This document shows positions 28,985 through 38,796 of a stretch of 64,000 nt of DNA, piece by piece. The stretch is from NCBI GenBank assembly GCA_001404055.1, contig CXTY01000019.1:1-64000 (forward strand), written 5' to 3'. A program made the translations under genes and the position numbers. The stretch comes from Roseibium album (GTDB lineage Bacteria; Pseudomonadota; Alphaproteobacteria; Rhizobiales; Stappiaceae). The stretch's first letter is position 1; every line of letters starts with the position of its first letter. The notes beneath the pieces are model-generated. The model worked only from the letters and a program-made list of their open reading frames with translations. It did no database searches and had not been told where the DNA came from.

Positions 28985-29515
28985 GTGACAAAATTTGAAC
29001 TCGGGCCTGGTTTTCCGGAGCCGGAAGAGGGGCTTCCCTATCGCCCCTGCGTTGGAATCATGCTGATCAACAGCGCTGGAAAGGTCTGGGTCGGCAGCCG
29101 TGATGACGGGGCAAGAACGTCGAATTACAAATATTCCTGGCAGATGCCGCAGGGTGGTATCGACAAGGGTGAGGCTCCCGAAGTTGCAGCCCGGCGGGAA
29201 CTCTATGAAGAAACCTCGGTCAAATCCGTAACGTTTCTGGAAGAAGCTCCGCAATGGTTTGCCTATGACTACCCGGAGGAAGTGGTGCGAACCTCGCGCC
29301 GTGGCAAGCATCGCGGTCAGGCGCAGCGATGGGTTGCCTACCGGTTTGATGGCGACGATGAAGAAATAAACATCCTGACACCCCCTGATGGACATTCGGC
29401 GGAATTCAGCGCCTGGCGATGGGAATCTGCAGCGCAATTGCCTGGCCTGATTGTACCGTTCAAGCGCCCGGTTTATAAACGCGTCGTTGCAGCCTTTTCT
29501 CATCTGACGACCTGA
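28985..29515 (+). CDS. rppH: RNA 5'-pyrophosphohydrolase (Nudix)
   Basis: A 176-residue Nudix hydrolase that converts 5'-triphosphate RNA to monophosphate and triggers decay. The Nudix box runs from GGIDKGEAPEVAARRELYEE (about 57-76) with the REL.EE core intact. Family residues YRPCVGIMLIN and WQMPQGGID are present. A GTG at 28985 has tagg seven bases upstream, whereas the TTG at 28979 is too close, so GTG is preferred. It follows the deacetylase-like gene by 23 bases. Confidence 0.95.
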   Translation: MTKFELGPGFPEPEEGLPYRPCVGIMLINSAGKVWVGSRDDGARTSNYKYSWQMPQGGIDKGEAPEVAARRELYEETSVKSVTFLEEAPQWFAYDYPEEVVRTSRRGKHRGQAQRWVAYRFDGDDEEINILTPPDGHSAEFSAWRWESAAQLPGLIVPFKRPVYKRVVAAFSHLTT

Positions 29516-29735
29516 TTAATTCACGCTAGTGAGATCGCCAAAGCGTCAGCTTTTGAGCCTCCCTTGTCGTTTTTCAAACAGACAGAACGAAAACGCGTCG
29601 CTAACATCCCCCCAAACATGATTGTGTTCGGTGAAACCGGAAATAGTTTTACCGCCAGGGACACGCTGGAAAATTCTACCTTTTCGTATCCACGCCAAAC
29701 ACGGATGCGTTCAGGAGCACTTGGGAGGAACGCCA

Positions 29736-31412
29736 ATGTCTTTCGGCAAGGGGCTTTCACGAAAGCCGTCCCAGCCAAAAGGGCGTCAGTTGGAAGATGC
29801 GGCCTTAAGCGAAGTCTTGAGCCTGCTCGGGGATGAACCGCGTCGCCGCGATTTGCTGATTGAATATCTTCACAAGATTCAGGACCAGTTTGGCTGTCTG
29901 GAAGCGCGGCACCTAAGGGCGCTGGCGGAAGAAATGAAACTTTCGCAAGTCGAAGTTTATGAAGTGGCCAGTTTCTATCATCATTTCGATATTGTCCGCG
30001 AAGGTGAGGCAAAACCGGCACCGGTGACCGTCAGAGTGTGCGATAGCGTCACCTGCTCCATAAAGGGCGCTGATGAACTAGCCGCAGCCCTTCAAGGTGG
30101 TGTTGATCCTGCCAAGGTACGCATCCAGAAGGTCCCTTGCATTGGCCGCTGCAATGCCGCGCCCGCAGTGCAGGTGGGCAAACGAGCTGTCGACAATGCG
30201 ACAGAAATTTCCGTTCAATCTGTCCTCTTTGAAGGCGCTACATCAGCAAGTGTTCCGGAATACGTCGCACTGGAAGCTTACCGTTCCGATGGGGGGTACA
30301 CGCTTCTGGAACGTGTCAGGCAAGGTGAGCTGGATGCAGCTGCAATTGCAGACATGGCGCTTGAAGCAGGATTACGCGGTCTGGGCGGTGCAGGCTTTCC
30401 GACCGGTACCAAATGGAAAATCGTCCATGACCTGCCAGGCCCAAAATATCTGACCATCAATGGTGATGAGGGCGAACCGGGCACTTTCAAAGACCGCTAC
30501 CATCTGGAGCGCGATCCTCACAGGCTGCTGGAAGGCGCGCTTATCGCAGCGCATGCGATTTCGGCAGAACGTGTCTATTTCTATATGCGTGATGAATATC
30601 CGGCTGTCCTGGAAATTCTGAAATCGGAAATCGACGCGCTACGCTCTGCTGGAATTATCACCAACATCGACATTGAATTGCGCCGCGGCGCGGGTGCCTA
30701 CATATGCGGTGAAGAAAGCGCGATGATCGAGTCCATTGAGGGCAAACGTGGTCTGCCGCGTCATCGTCCGCCCTTTATTGCGCAGGTGGGTCTTTTTGGC
30801 CGGCCGACACTGAACCACAATGTCGAGACCCTTTTCTGGATTCGCGACATTGTTGAAAAAGGGCCGGACTGGTTTGCAAGCCAGGGGCGGCGCGACCACA
30901 AGGGCTTTCGCTCGTTTTCAGTTTCCGGCCGCGTCAAGGAGCCGGGCGTAAAGCTGGCACCTGCCGGCATCACCATGAAAGAGCTGCTGGACGAATTCTG
31001 CGGGGGCATGGAAGTTGGACATAGCTTCAAGGGCTATCTGCCTGGTGGCGCCTCTGGTGGAATTCTCCCCGCGTCGCTCGCCGATGAACCGCTTGATTTT
31101 GGCACGCTCGACAAACACGGCTGTTTCATCGGCTCTCACGCCATTGTGGTGTTCTCCGACAAGGACGACATGCGCGATGTCGCGCTGAACCTGATGCGTT
31201 TCTTCAAGCACGAAAGCTGCGGCCAATGTACGCCGTGCCGCTCCGGTACGGAGAAGATGGAACAGCTTCTGTCTGACGGAGATTGGGACGAGACCAAAAT
31301 CTCAGACCTGGATTCTGTCATGCGCTCTGCATCCATCTGTGGTCTTGGACAAGCTGCGAGTAACCCGGTGACATCTGTCTTGAAGTTCTTTGCGGAGGAG
31401 TTTGAACGATGA
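29736..31412 (+). CDS. NAD-dependent formate dehydrogenase, fused gamma-beta subunit
   Basis: A 558-residue diaphorase subunit that passes electrons from formate to NAD+. The first 160 residues are NuoE/FdsG-like with a [2Fe-2S] site (CDSVTCSIKGADEL and CIGRCNAAPAVQVG). The rest is NuoF/FdsB-like: FMN site LRGLGGAGFPTGTKWKI, NAD site INGDEGEPGTFKDR, ICGEESAMIESIEGKRGLPR, and [4Fe-4S] ESCGQCTPCRSGTEKM with ASICGLGQAASNP. In many bacteria these are two genes; here they are one. The ATG at 29736 follows gggagga. It overlaps the catalytic subunit gene by four bases. Confidence 0.93.
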   Translation: MSFGKGLSRKPSQPKGRQLEDAALSEVLSLLGDEPRRRDLLIEYLHKIQDQFGCLEARHLRALAEEMKLSQVEVYEVASFYHHFDIVREGEAKPAPVTVRVCDSVTCSIKGADELAAALQGGVDPAKVRIQKVPCIGRCNAAPAVQVGKRAVDNATEISVQSVLFEGATSASVPEYVALEAYRSDGGYTLLERVRQGELDAAAIADMALEAGLRGLGGAGFPTGTKWKIVHDLPGPKYLTINGDEGEPGTFKDRYHLERDPHRLLEGALIAAHAISAERVYFYMRDEYPAVLEILKSEIDALRSAGIITNIDIELRRGAGAYICGEESAMIESIEGKRGLPRHRPPFIAQVGLFGRPTLNHNVETLFWIRDIVEKGPDWFASQGRRDHKGFRSFSVSGRVKEPGVKLAPAGITMKELLDEFCGGMEVGHSFKGYLPGGASGGILPASLADEPLDFGTLDKHGCFIGSHAIVVFSDKDDMRDVALNLMRFFKHESCGQCTPCRSGTEKMEQLLSDGDWDETKISDLDSVMRSASICGLGQAASNPVTSVLKFFAEEFER

Positions 31413-34177
31413 GTGGCATCACATTCTCCCTCGACGGTAAGACGGTCACGGCAGACGAAGGCGAAACCATCTGGCAGGTGGCCAAGCGCGAAGGCGTTGC
31501 CATCCCACACCTTTGCCATAAAGACGCTTCGGGTTATCGCTCTGATGGCAACTGTCGGGCCTGCATGGTTGATATCGAAGGTGAGCGCACGCTTGCAGCT
31601 TCCTGTATCCGTGCACCATCAGAAGGCATGGTTGTAGCGACAGAGACCGAAAGGGCCAGCAAGGCCCGTGAGATGGTTTTTGAGTTGTTGGCAGCTGATC
31701 AACCAAGCCGCGATGCACATCCGGATCCGGAAAGCGATTTCTGGAAATGGTCCGACGCTATTGGTGTCACTGAGAGCCGGTTTGCACCTTGTGTGAAACC
31801 TGAACAGGACGTTTCCCATCCGGCGATTGCCGTCAATCTCGATGCCTGTATTGCTTGTAACCTTTGCGAACGCGCCTGCCGCGAAGTCCAGGTTAATGAC
31901 GTGATCGGCATGGCTGATCGTGGATCCCACACAGTACCTGTTTTTGATCTGGCCGACCCGATGGGCCTGTCCACTTGTGTTGCCTGCGGCGAATGTGTTT
32001 CTGCATGCCCCACCGGCGCTCTCATGGAAAAGAGCCTTCTGGATGATGCCGCCAAGACCCGCCAGGTCTATGCAGAAGAGACTGTCGACAGCGTCTGTCC
32101 TTTCTGCGGTGTGGGCTGTCTCACGTCTGTCTCGGTCAAGGATGGCAAGATCGTCAGCGTTGAGGGCCGTGACGGTCCGGCGAACGAGAACAGGCTCTGC
32201 GTCAAGGGCCGGTTCGGTTTTGATTATGTTTCAAGCCCTGAGCGACTGACCAAGCCTCTGATCCGTCGGGATGACGCTCCCAAGCGCGGTGACATATCAA
32301 TGTCCCGTGAGAACCATCTCGACTATTTCCGGGAAGCAACCTGGGAGGAGGCGCTCGACAAGTCTGCAAACGGTCTGAAAGCGTCCTTTGAAGCCAAAGG
32401 CGGTGCGGGTATTGCCGGTTTCGGATCAGCCAAAGGATCCAATGAAGAGGCTTACCTTTTCCAGAAACTGATCCGGCAAGGATTCCAGAGCAACAATGTT
32501 GATCATTGCACGCGGCTCTGCCACGCGTCATCCGTCGCGGCCCTGATCGAAGGCATTGGTTCCGGTGCCGTGACTGCGCCATTCAATGCGGCTGAAGATG
32601 CCGACTGCATGATTGTCATTGGCGCGCGGCCAGCGCAGAACCATCCTGTCGCAGCGACTTTCATCAAGCAGGCTGTCAAGAACGGTGCCAAGCTGATTGT
32701 TATGGATCCGCGTGGTCAGGCCTTGATGCGTTATGCAGACCATGCCTTGAAGTTCAAACCTGGCACTGATGTTGCGATGCTCAACGCAATCCTCAATGTG
32801 ATCATTACCGAGGAGCTTTTCGACAAACAGTACATCTCCGCGCATGTGGACGGGTTTGAAGCCCTGGTGGACAAGATCCGGGATTTTACGCCAGAGGCGA
32901 TGGAACCGGTTTGCGGGATTGATGCCCAGACCCTGCGCGAAGTGGCGCGGCTTTACGCCACCAGCGCGAAATCCATCATCTTCTGGGGCATGGGTGTCTC
33001 CCAGCACGTACACGGTACGGACAATGTCCGTTGTCTGATTGCGATGGCGCTCACCACCGGCCAGATCGGGCGCCCCGGCACGGGCCTTCATCCGCTTCGC
33101 GGCCAGAACAACGTGCAAGGAGCCTCCGACGCGGGGCTTATTCCAATGTTCTTCCCGGACTACCGGTCCGTCGGAGACGCAGATATCCGCTCGGCATATG
33201 AAGATGCGTGGGGCAGGACGCTCGATCCTGTGCGCGGTCTTACTGTTGTAGAGATCATGGATGACATCCTGGCTGGCGGCATCGAGGCCATGTACGTCCA
33301 GGGTGAGAACCCAGCGATGTCCGATCCGGATCAAACGCATGCCCGCAAGGCGCTCGCCAGCCTGAAGCATCTGGTGGTCCAGGACATCTTCCTGACTGAG
33401 ACTGCGTGGCATGCAGACGTGATCCTGCCAGCATCAGCGCACGCAGAGAAACTCGGCACCTACACCAATACCAACCGACAGGTTCAGATCGGACAACCAT
33501 GTGTTCCGATGCCAGGCGAAGCGCGTGCCGACTGGCAGTTGATGATTGATATCGCCAATCGACTGGGATTGAACTGGTCCTATGACGGCGTTCCGGAGAT
33601 CTACGAGGAAATGCGTTCGCACATGTCCTCGCTCAACAATATCTCCTGGGACCGGCTGGAGCGGGACGGAACTGTCACCTACCCGGCTGACGCTCCGGAC
33701 AAGCCGGGCAACGAAATCCTGTTCGGACAGTCGTTTCCGACGGCCGACGGCCGCGGCAAGATTGTACCGACGGACCTTGTGCCACCTGACGAAGTGCCGG
33801 ATGAAGATTTCCCGCTCGTTCTGACCACAGGCCGCATGCTGGAACACTGGCATACAGGGGCTATGACCCGCAGGGCTGCCGTCCTGGATGCGATTGAGCC
33901 GGAGCCGGTGGTTTCAATGAACCCGCGCGACATCAAGCTCTCAGGCCTGGAGTTGGGGCAGCAAGTGACCGTCGAAACCCGGCGCGGGGCGATAACGCTG
34001 ACCTTGCGCGCAGACAGGGACGTCTCGGCAGGGATGCTGTTCATCCCGTTCTGCTTTTTCGAGGCACCGGCAAACTTCCTGACCAATCCGCAACTTGATC
34101 CCTTCGGCAAGATCCCGGAGTTCAAGTTCTGCGCGGCCCGGATCGGGCCAGCAGCCCATCAGCAGGCCGCAGAATAA
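31409..34177 (+). CDS. fdsA: Formate dehydrogenase catalytic (molybdenum) subunit
   Basis: A 922-residue Mo-bis-MGD oxidoreductase oxidising formate to CO2. Domains: N-terminal [2Fe-2S] ferredoxin (CHKDASGYRSDGNCRACM), two [4Fe-4S] clusters (CIACNLCERACREVQ and CVACGECVSACPTGAL), a proximal cluster (VCPFCGVGCLTSV), then the molybdopterin core. HCTRLCHASS places C371 as the probable Mo ligand with H372; RGQNNVQGASDAG carries the conserved Arg. It uses Cys, not Sec. The C-terminal MGD domain (about 800-905) is intact. No fdhD- or fdsD-like gene follows within the window. Confidence 0.95.
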   Translation: MSGITFSLDGKTVTADEGETIWQVAKREGVAIPHLCHKDASGYRSDGNCRACMVDIEGERTLAASCIRAPSEGMVVATETERASKAREMVFELLAADQPSRDAHPDPESDFWKWSDAIGVTESRFAPCVKPEQDVSHPAIAVNLDACIACNLCERACREVQVNDVIGMADRGSHTVPVFDLADPMGLSTCVACGECVSACPTGALMEKSLLDDAAKTRQVYAEETVDSVCPFCGVGCLTSVSVKDGKIVSVEGRDGPANENRLCVKGRFGFDYVSSPERLTKPLIRRDDAPKRGDISMSRENHLDYFREATWEEALDKSANGLKASFEAKGGAGIAGFGSAKGSNEEAYLFQKLIRQGFQSNNVDHCTRLCHASSVAALIEGIGSGAVTAPFNAAEDADCMIVIGARPAQNHPVAATFIKQAVKNGAKLIVMDPRGQALMRYADHALKFKPGTDVAMLNAILNVIITEELFDKQYISAHVDGFEALVDKIRDFTPEAMEPVCGIDAQTLREVARLYATSAKSIIFWGMGVSQHVHGTDNVRCLIAMALTTGQIGRPGTGLHPLRGQNNVQGASDAGLIPMFFPDYRSVGDADIRSAYEDAWGRTLDPVRGLTVVEIMDDILAGGIEAMYVQGENPAMSDPDQTHARKALASLKHLVVQDIFLTETAWHADVILPASAHAEKLGTYTNTNRQVQIGQPCVPMPGEARADWQLMIDIANRLGLNWSYDGVPEIYEEMRSHMSSLNNISWDRLERDGTVTYPADAPDKPGNEILFGQSFPTADGRGKIVPTDLVPPDEVPDEDFPLVLTTGRMLEHWHTGAMTRRAAVLDAIEPEPVVSMNPRDIKLSGLELGQQVTVETRRGAITLTLRADRDVSAGMLFIPFCFFEAPANFLTNPQLDPFGKIPEFKFCAARIGPAAHQQAAE

Positions 34178-34189
34178 CGCGAATAAAAT

Positions 34190-34207
34190 GGGCGGCTTCA
34201 GCCGCCC
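34190..34207 (-). terminator. Hairpin at the end of the formate dehydrogenase genes
   Basis: gggcggc (34190-34196) and gccgccc (34201-34207) form a perfect seven-pair stem with a four-base loop. On the plus strand no T-tract follows; on the minus strand attttatt follows. It may work in either direction or only stabilise the transcript end. Confidence 0.45.
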
Positions 34208-34376
34208 TCACACCGCTCACAAAATCCGTTGCAAACACTGCTGTCCCGGCCCCCGAGCCGGGACCTCTTTTAGCTCGCTGAGTTCACTAGTTTTTTGACA
34301 GGATGTTGGACGCAATGGGTCCCGGATCTGCGTTTCACTTGTCCGGGACGGCGTCAGATGGTTTTCCAATAAATTG

Positions 34377-34403
34377 AAGGGCGGCATTTGCCGCCCTTTT
34401 TAA
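34377..34403. terminator. Bidirectional terminator between convergent genes
   Basis: aagggcggc (34377-34385) pairs with gccgccctt (34390-34398), loop attt, followed by tttt on the plus strand. It lies 20 bases beyond the end of the minus-strand 722-residue gene and about 200 bases after the formate dehydrogenase genes, so it can serve both. Confidence 0.75.
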
Positions 34404-34423
34404 TGACCTCGTGGTGCCTGGCC

Positions 34424-36592
34424 TCAGTTGGCCACTATATTCACGTTCAAAAGATCAGGCAGTGTTTGTGGTGCTGCAAGACTGCCGAGGATCTGGGCCA
34501 GTGGAACAGGGCTCGCTGGTGTCAGCGTGATCTTCAGCTGCTTCGGGTCCTTCAGGAACTTGGACGCTGCTTCGCTGACCATCTTTGTGAAGGCTTCGTT
34601 CTGAATTGGTGCGGTTGCCTGAGCAGCCTGGGCGACCAGAGCCTCACGGAAGACATTTTCAGGAATGCCTTCTTCCTTGGCAATATGCGCCAGGCCTTTT
34701 GCGGTCACGCCGCTGTCGTTGAAGACGAAAGACGCGTCCACGAATTGGGCAACAATCGCAGCCATCTGGCCTTGACCCTCGGGGTCTTCAAACAAAGCCT
34801 TGGGGACATTGGCAAAGCGGGCAGACGCTTCGGCCATGCCGACGCCTTCTATGTTCATCATCAAACGCTCAAGACGCAGTTCCAGGGTCGCTTCATCCCA
34901 AAAAAGGCGCGTCTCATCAGACCAGACGACAGTGTCGAGCCCAAGGGTTTGCAGCAGCTCCTGAGCTTCCCGGTCTTCAATGGCGCTGACCGGGAACTTG
35001 ATGCCGTCATTTTTCACATAAAAACTTGTCGGGATCGGTGGAACCGTGGTCGAGACGCTCATCTCGGCCTTGCCGATTTCCGTGCGGCCAACCTCCGGCA
35101 CATTCACATCAAGGCCTTCAACCTCGTAGGCAAAGGAGCGCGGCATGAAGGCGCGAGCGACCTCGAGCGGATTGTTTTCGCCAAAGTCAGGGTCAGCCAT
35201 CAGATTGCTGATCATGGCCTTCATTGGCGTGTACTCGGCAAATTCGATGTCACCGATAGCGGCCCAGTCAAGCTTGAGGGAAGCTCCTTCTGGCAGTGAC
35301 GGCGCATTGAGGCCAACGATCATCATCTCACCGATGCCATCGGAACTTATGTCGGTCATCGCCATTTCCTTGATGTCGACCGTGACATCCTGGTCAGTAT
35401 CGGGCGTTGGCACAGTGACTGAAATTCCGCTGACCCTGGCATCTGCGACACCAAAGGAACGATAAACCTGGAAAACGCTGGTGAGGAGCTCTTCTGGCGA
35501 AGGAGCCTTTTTGTTGAGCGCCTGATCAAGCAGCGACAACAGGTCGTTGTCACGCTTGACGAGCGTCATGTTGTCCATGGTCGCCTTTTCGACCGACATC
35601 TTGAGCGTAAGTCCCGGTGCAATTTCCTGATTGGTTTCGTAATCGACCGCCGAAGCAGAGCCAAGAATGGTCACCTCGTCGCCGGATTCCGGAACTGTCG
35701 GGTCGAACAGGGCTATCATGGCGCCGTAGTCGACATCCTTGTAGATAGTTTTGCCCTGGCTGGCCGTTTGGGTGATCATGTGACCGTTGCTTGAATCGCG
35801 GGCCTGCATGCTTTGGGTGAGGCGATCTATCGAATATTCGCCAACGCGACCTTCCACGACATCCAACATGCGGTAGCCGCCCATTTGCACGGTGCCGGAT
35901 ATTACGAGTTTGTCTATGTCGTCTTCCGTTTCAAAGACTTCATATGTAATTCCAGTGCTGTCGACCTTGACTTCGTCATAGGACGCCAGTGCCACGGTTT
36001 TCACGAAAGGGAGCCAACGACTGACCTGGTGTTCCGGATCTTCTGCAGGGAGGTCCGGCAGCGTGAAGCTGTAGTTCGTGGCCGAGGCGCCCGCCAATCG
36101 GCCTTCGAGTTTCAGGCGCCCTTCACCATCGGTGGAGCCGGTGGCAACCAATTTCGCGTCATCGGAATAGACCCAGCTTTTTACCGAAAACTGGTTATCC
36201 TCATGGGTGAGACCGTTAATGATGACCGTGCCGGCAGCAAAAGAAACCGAATAATTCAGGTCGGTCAGTTTCTCTTTGTCGATATCCGTCGCACCGTCAT
36301 TTTTCGAGACGTCGATCTCTTCGGAAGGGACGTCCTTGATTGTGCCACTGAAGGAAAGCGTACTGTCCTTGATTGTCAGCGTGTCACTGCCTTGGTCGTA
36401 ATCGACAGAGCCGTTCTCAATCGAAACACCAAATTTTTTCAGGCCCTCCATATAGGCGTCAAAGGCGGCTTTTCCCGTGTCTTCAGCAAAGGCTGATCCG
36501 GAAATCAGAACCATCGCAGTACTGAGTGAAAGGACGTTGGCACGCGTCTTGATGGAATGGCGGGAGAACGGAGAGGTGCTCATGGAAAACAA
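34424..36592 (-). CDS. Large secreted protein of unknown function
   Basis: A 722-residue protein with an N-terminal signal peptide (about 18-36, ANVLSLSTAMVLISGSAFAE), so periplasmic. The mature chain is rich in beta-strand-like repeats of 60-90 residues with phrases such as DTLTIKDSTLSFSGTI and VDYETNQEIAPGLTLKMSVE, resembling AsmA or DUF945-like proteins. No catalytic motif is seen. It may bind lipid or act in the envelope. A nearer start at 36580 (MSTSPFS) is possible. It is a single gene, convergent with the formate dehydrogenase genes. Function unknown. Confidence 0.85.
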   Translation of the reverse strand: MFSMSTSPFSRHSIKTRANVLSLSTAMVLISGSAFAEDTGKAAFDAYMEGLKKFGVSIENGSVDYDQGSDTLTIKDSTLSFSGTIKDVPSEEIDVSKNDGATDIDKEKLTDLNYSVSFAAGTVIINGLTHEDNQFSVKSWVYSDDAKLVATGSTDGEGRLKLEGRLAGASATNYSFTLPDLPAEDPEHQVSRWLPFVKTVALASYDEVKVDSTGITYEVFETEDDIDKLVISGTVQMGGYRMLDVVEGRVGEYSIDRLTQSMQARDSSNGHMITQTASQGKTIYKDVDYGAMIALFDPTVPESGDEVTILGSASAVDYETNQEIAPGLTLKMSVEKATMDNMTLVKRDNDLLSLLDQALNKKAPSPEELLTSVFQVYRSFGVADARVSGISVTVPTPDTDQDVTVDIKEMAMTDISSDGIGEMMIVGLNAPSLPEGASLKLDWAAIGDIEFAEYTPMKAMISNLMADPDFGENNPLEVARAFMPRSFAYEVEGLDVNVPEVGRTEIGKAEMSVSTTVPPIPTSFYVKNDGIKFPVSAIEDREAQELLQTLGLDTVVWSDETRLFWDEATLELRLERLMMNIEGVGMAEASARFANVPKALFEDPEGQGQMAAIVAQFVDASFVFNDSGVTAKGLAHIAKEEGIPENVFREALVAQAAQATAPIQNEAFTKMVSEAASKFLKDPKQLKITLTPASPVPLAQILGSLAAPQTLPDLLNVNIVAN

Positions 36593-36728
36593 TGTCTTGG
36601 CTCCAAATCGGATTATCTGAAATGACCGGAAGAGATGAGGTCAATTCAGATATAGTGAGAACTCTTAGGCCTTTCCATGACTATGACCCAATCTCTGGAC
36701 AAGGTCGAATCACCGAGGCCGCAATCAA

Positions 36729-37880
36729 TCAGGTTTGATCGCCCCATTCCGCGCAAACGAGCTCATCCGTTTCGGCGGGAAAGTCTGTTTCCTTTTGCCT
36801 GAAAAAGATCTCGGCAGACGCGAGTTGGCGGAAGGCCCATACGGCGGTGCCTCTGACAGTTGCGTCGGGATCGCCCAGATGTTGAACGATCTTCTGCAGC
36901 AAACCAGGGTCACCTGAATTGCCTGCTGCGATCAAAACATTGCGAATGAACTTGTTGCGACCGATCCGCTTGACCGGTGATCCGGAAAAAAGCTTACGGA
37001 ACGCCTTGTCATCAAGTTCCAGAAGATCAGTCAGTTTTGGATTTTTCAGGTCTTCACGGGCAATCAGTTTCGCTTCCCTTGCTGCACTTGCAAACTTGTT
37101 CCAGGGGCAGGCGGCCAGGCAATCGTCGCAGCCATAAATACGGTTTCCCATGGCTTGGCGGAATTCCGCGGGAATTGGGCCGGGGTGTTCGATGGTCAGG
37201 TACGAAATGCAGCGGCGGGCGTCGAGTTGGTAAGGCGCTGGGAAAGCGTCTGTCGGACAACTGTCCAGGCAGGCTCGGCAGGAGCCGCAATGATCGCGTT
37301 CAGACCCGCTGGCGGGCAGCGCAAGCGTGGTGAAGATGGACCCAAGAAAGAACCAGGACCCAAGCTCCTTAGAAACCAGGTTGGTGTGTTTGCCTTGCCA
37401 GCCGAGACCTGCTGCCTCACCAAGAGGCTTTTCCATCACCGGGGCCGTGTCGACGAAAACCTTGACGTCTCCTCCTGCCCGCGAGACCAGAAAACTGGCG
37501 AGCTCCTTGAGGCGTCCCTTGATGATGTCATGGTAATCACGGTGACGGGCATAGACGGAAATACCTCCGGTGCCCTTGTCCGAAAGGTGTGCAAGGGGAT
37601 GGTTTTCCGGGGCATCATCGGGACCATAGTTCATCGCCAGCATGATGACGGAATTCACTTCGGGCCATAGTGAACCCGGAGACCCGCGTCTCTCCGCTGT
37701 GTCCGCCATCCAGTTCATGGTGCCCTGAAATCCCTGATCCAGAAACGCGCGCAAACGGCTTTCTGCTTCAGGAATGCTGTCAGCCGGCGCGATCTTGCAA
37801 TCGTCAAACCCGAGGCTGGCCGCCTTCTCTGTAAAGGCTTTCAGGAATTTTTCGGTTTTTGCATCCACTTGAGCTGGCAA
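36729..37880 (-). CDS. queG: Epoxyqueuosine reductase
   Basis: A 383-residue cobalamin and iron-sulfur enzyme that performs the last step of queuosine synthesis on tRNA. Two ferredoxin-like [4Fe-4S] motifs are visible: [19 protein letters not shown] and [14 protein letters not shown]. Upstream come [20 protein letters not shown] and [20 protein letters not shown], typical of QueG. The C-terminal HEAT-type helices ([20 protein letters not shown]) are present. The start is a TTG at 37880 or a GTG at 37868. It lies 29 bases after the GST gene and is probably co-transcribed with it. Confidence 0.95.
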   Translation of the reverse strand: MPAQVDAKTEKFLKAFTEKAASLGFDDCKIAPADSIPEAESRLRAFLDQGFQGTMNWMADTAERRGSPGSLWPEVNSVIMLAMNYGPDDAPENHPLAHLSDKGTGGISVYARHRDYHDIIKGRLKELASFLVSRAGGDVKVFVDTAPVMEKPLGEAAGLGWQGKHTNLVSKELGSWFFLGSIFTTLALPASGSERDHCGSCRACLDSCPTDAFPAPYQLDARRCISYLTIEHPGPIPAEFRQAMGNRIYGCDDCLAACPWNKFASAAREAKLIAREDLKNPKLTDLLELDDKAFRKLFSGSPVKRIGRNKFIRNVLIAAGNSGDPGLLQKIVQHLGDPDATVRGTAVWAFRQLASAEIFFRQKETDFPAETDELVCAEWGDQT

Positions 37881-37909
37881 CGCTGGTCAGAGGAGTTCTC
37901 GAAAGTAGT

Positions 37910-38602
37910 CTAGAAATCCAGATCCGCATATGTTGGTGCCGGTGGCATGCCGAGAACTTTTTCACCCAGAAGCGGTCGCATGCTTGGTCGGGATTTCACG
38001 CGAGCATACCAGCCCTTGATGTCGTCCTGGTCACCCCAGGGCACTTCGCCGAGATAATCGACGCAAGAAAGACCCGCCGCAAGCGCAAAGTCGGCAAACG
38101 ACAATCGATCACCAGCAATCCAGCGGCGTGAGGCCACAAGATAGGTAAAGTATTTCAGGTGATGATGGATATTGGCCCGAGCGACCCTGAGCACAGCTGA
38201 GTCCGGTTCACCGCCACCGGTGGATTTCGGCATGATCTGTTTGTAAATTCGCTCACGTACAAGGAGACCGACCACTTCCTGGTCGAATTTCGTCAATGCC
38301 CATTCCACCAGTCGCCGGGTCTCGGCCCGCGCATCTGGATGATCCGGCATCAGCCGCCGATCTGAAACGGCATAGCCCCGGGTTTCGTCAAGATATTCCA
38401 TGATTGGCCCGGGGCCACAGATCGCAGGGCCTTCGTTTTCGACCAACACCGGAACCGTTCCGGCTGCGTTCAGCGCCAGGAGCTGTTGCGGGCGTTCCCA
38501 GGGGTTCACGTGGTGTTCTTCAAAACCGGCGCCATATTCAGCCAGAATGAGCCTGATGAACCGGGAGGATGGTGAGAACGGATGGTGGTAAAGCGTGAGC
38601 AT
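37910..38602 (-). CDS. Glutathione S-transferase family protein
   Basis: A 230-residue two-domain GST. The thioredoxin-like N-terminal domain shows YHHPFSPSSRFIRLILAEYG and AAGTVPVLVENEGPAICGPG with the cis-proline VPVL and a glutathione-binding region. The helical C-terminal domain contains GDRLSFADFALAAGLSCVDY. It probably conjugates or reduces using glutathione; the substrate is unknown. It precedes queG by 29 bases on the same strand, an arrangement common in alphaproteobacteria. Confidence 0.93.
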   Translation of the reverse strand: MLTLYHHPFSPSSRFIRLILAEYGAGFEEHHVNPWERPQQLLALNAAGTVPVLVENEGPAICGPGPIMEYLDETRGYAVSDRRLMPDHPDARAETRRLVEWALTKFDQEVVGLLVRERIYKQIMPKSTGGGEPDSAVLRVARANIHHHLKYFTYLVASRRWIAGDRLSFADFALAAGLSCVDYLGEVPWGDQDDIKGWYARVKSRPSMRPLLGEKVLGMPPAPTYADLDF

Positions 38603-38796
38603 AAAAGGGTTTAGAGCCTGAACTGTGGCAAGACTAAGCCGAAATTGGAAATACTGTTATCCGCCAGTTTGCCCTGAATTTGGTTATCAAGGGTTTGACG
38701 GAATCGGATTGCTCCGGCAAAAAGTCGACGGATCGAGTCGCGAGACACACAAAGTCTGGCCATATTTTATCAAGCCATTTGGAGACGTAATTCACA

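Noticed and set aside
34388..35299. A 303-codon open frame on the plus strand
   Set aside because: It lies opposite the secreted 722-residue protein, overlaps the terminator at 34377-34403, and shows no domain; it is a shadow of the real gene.
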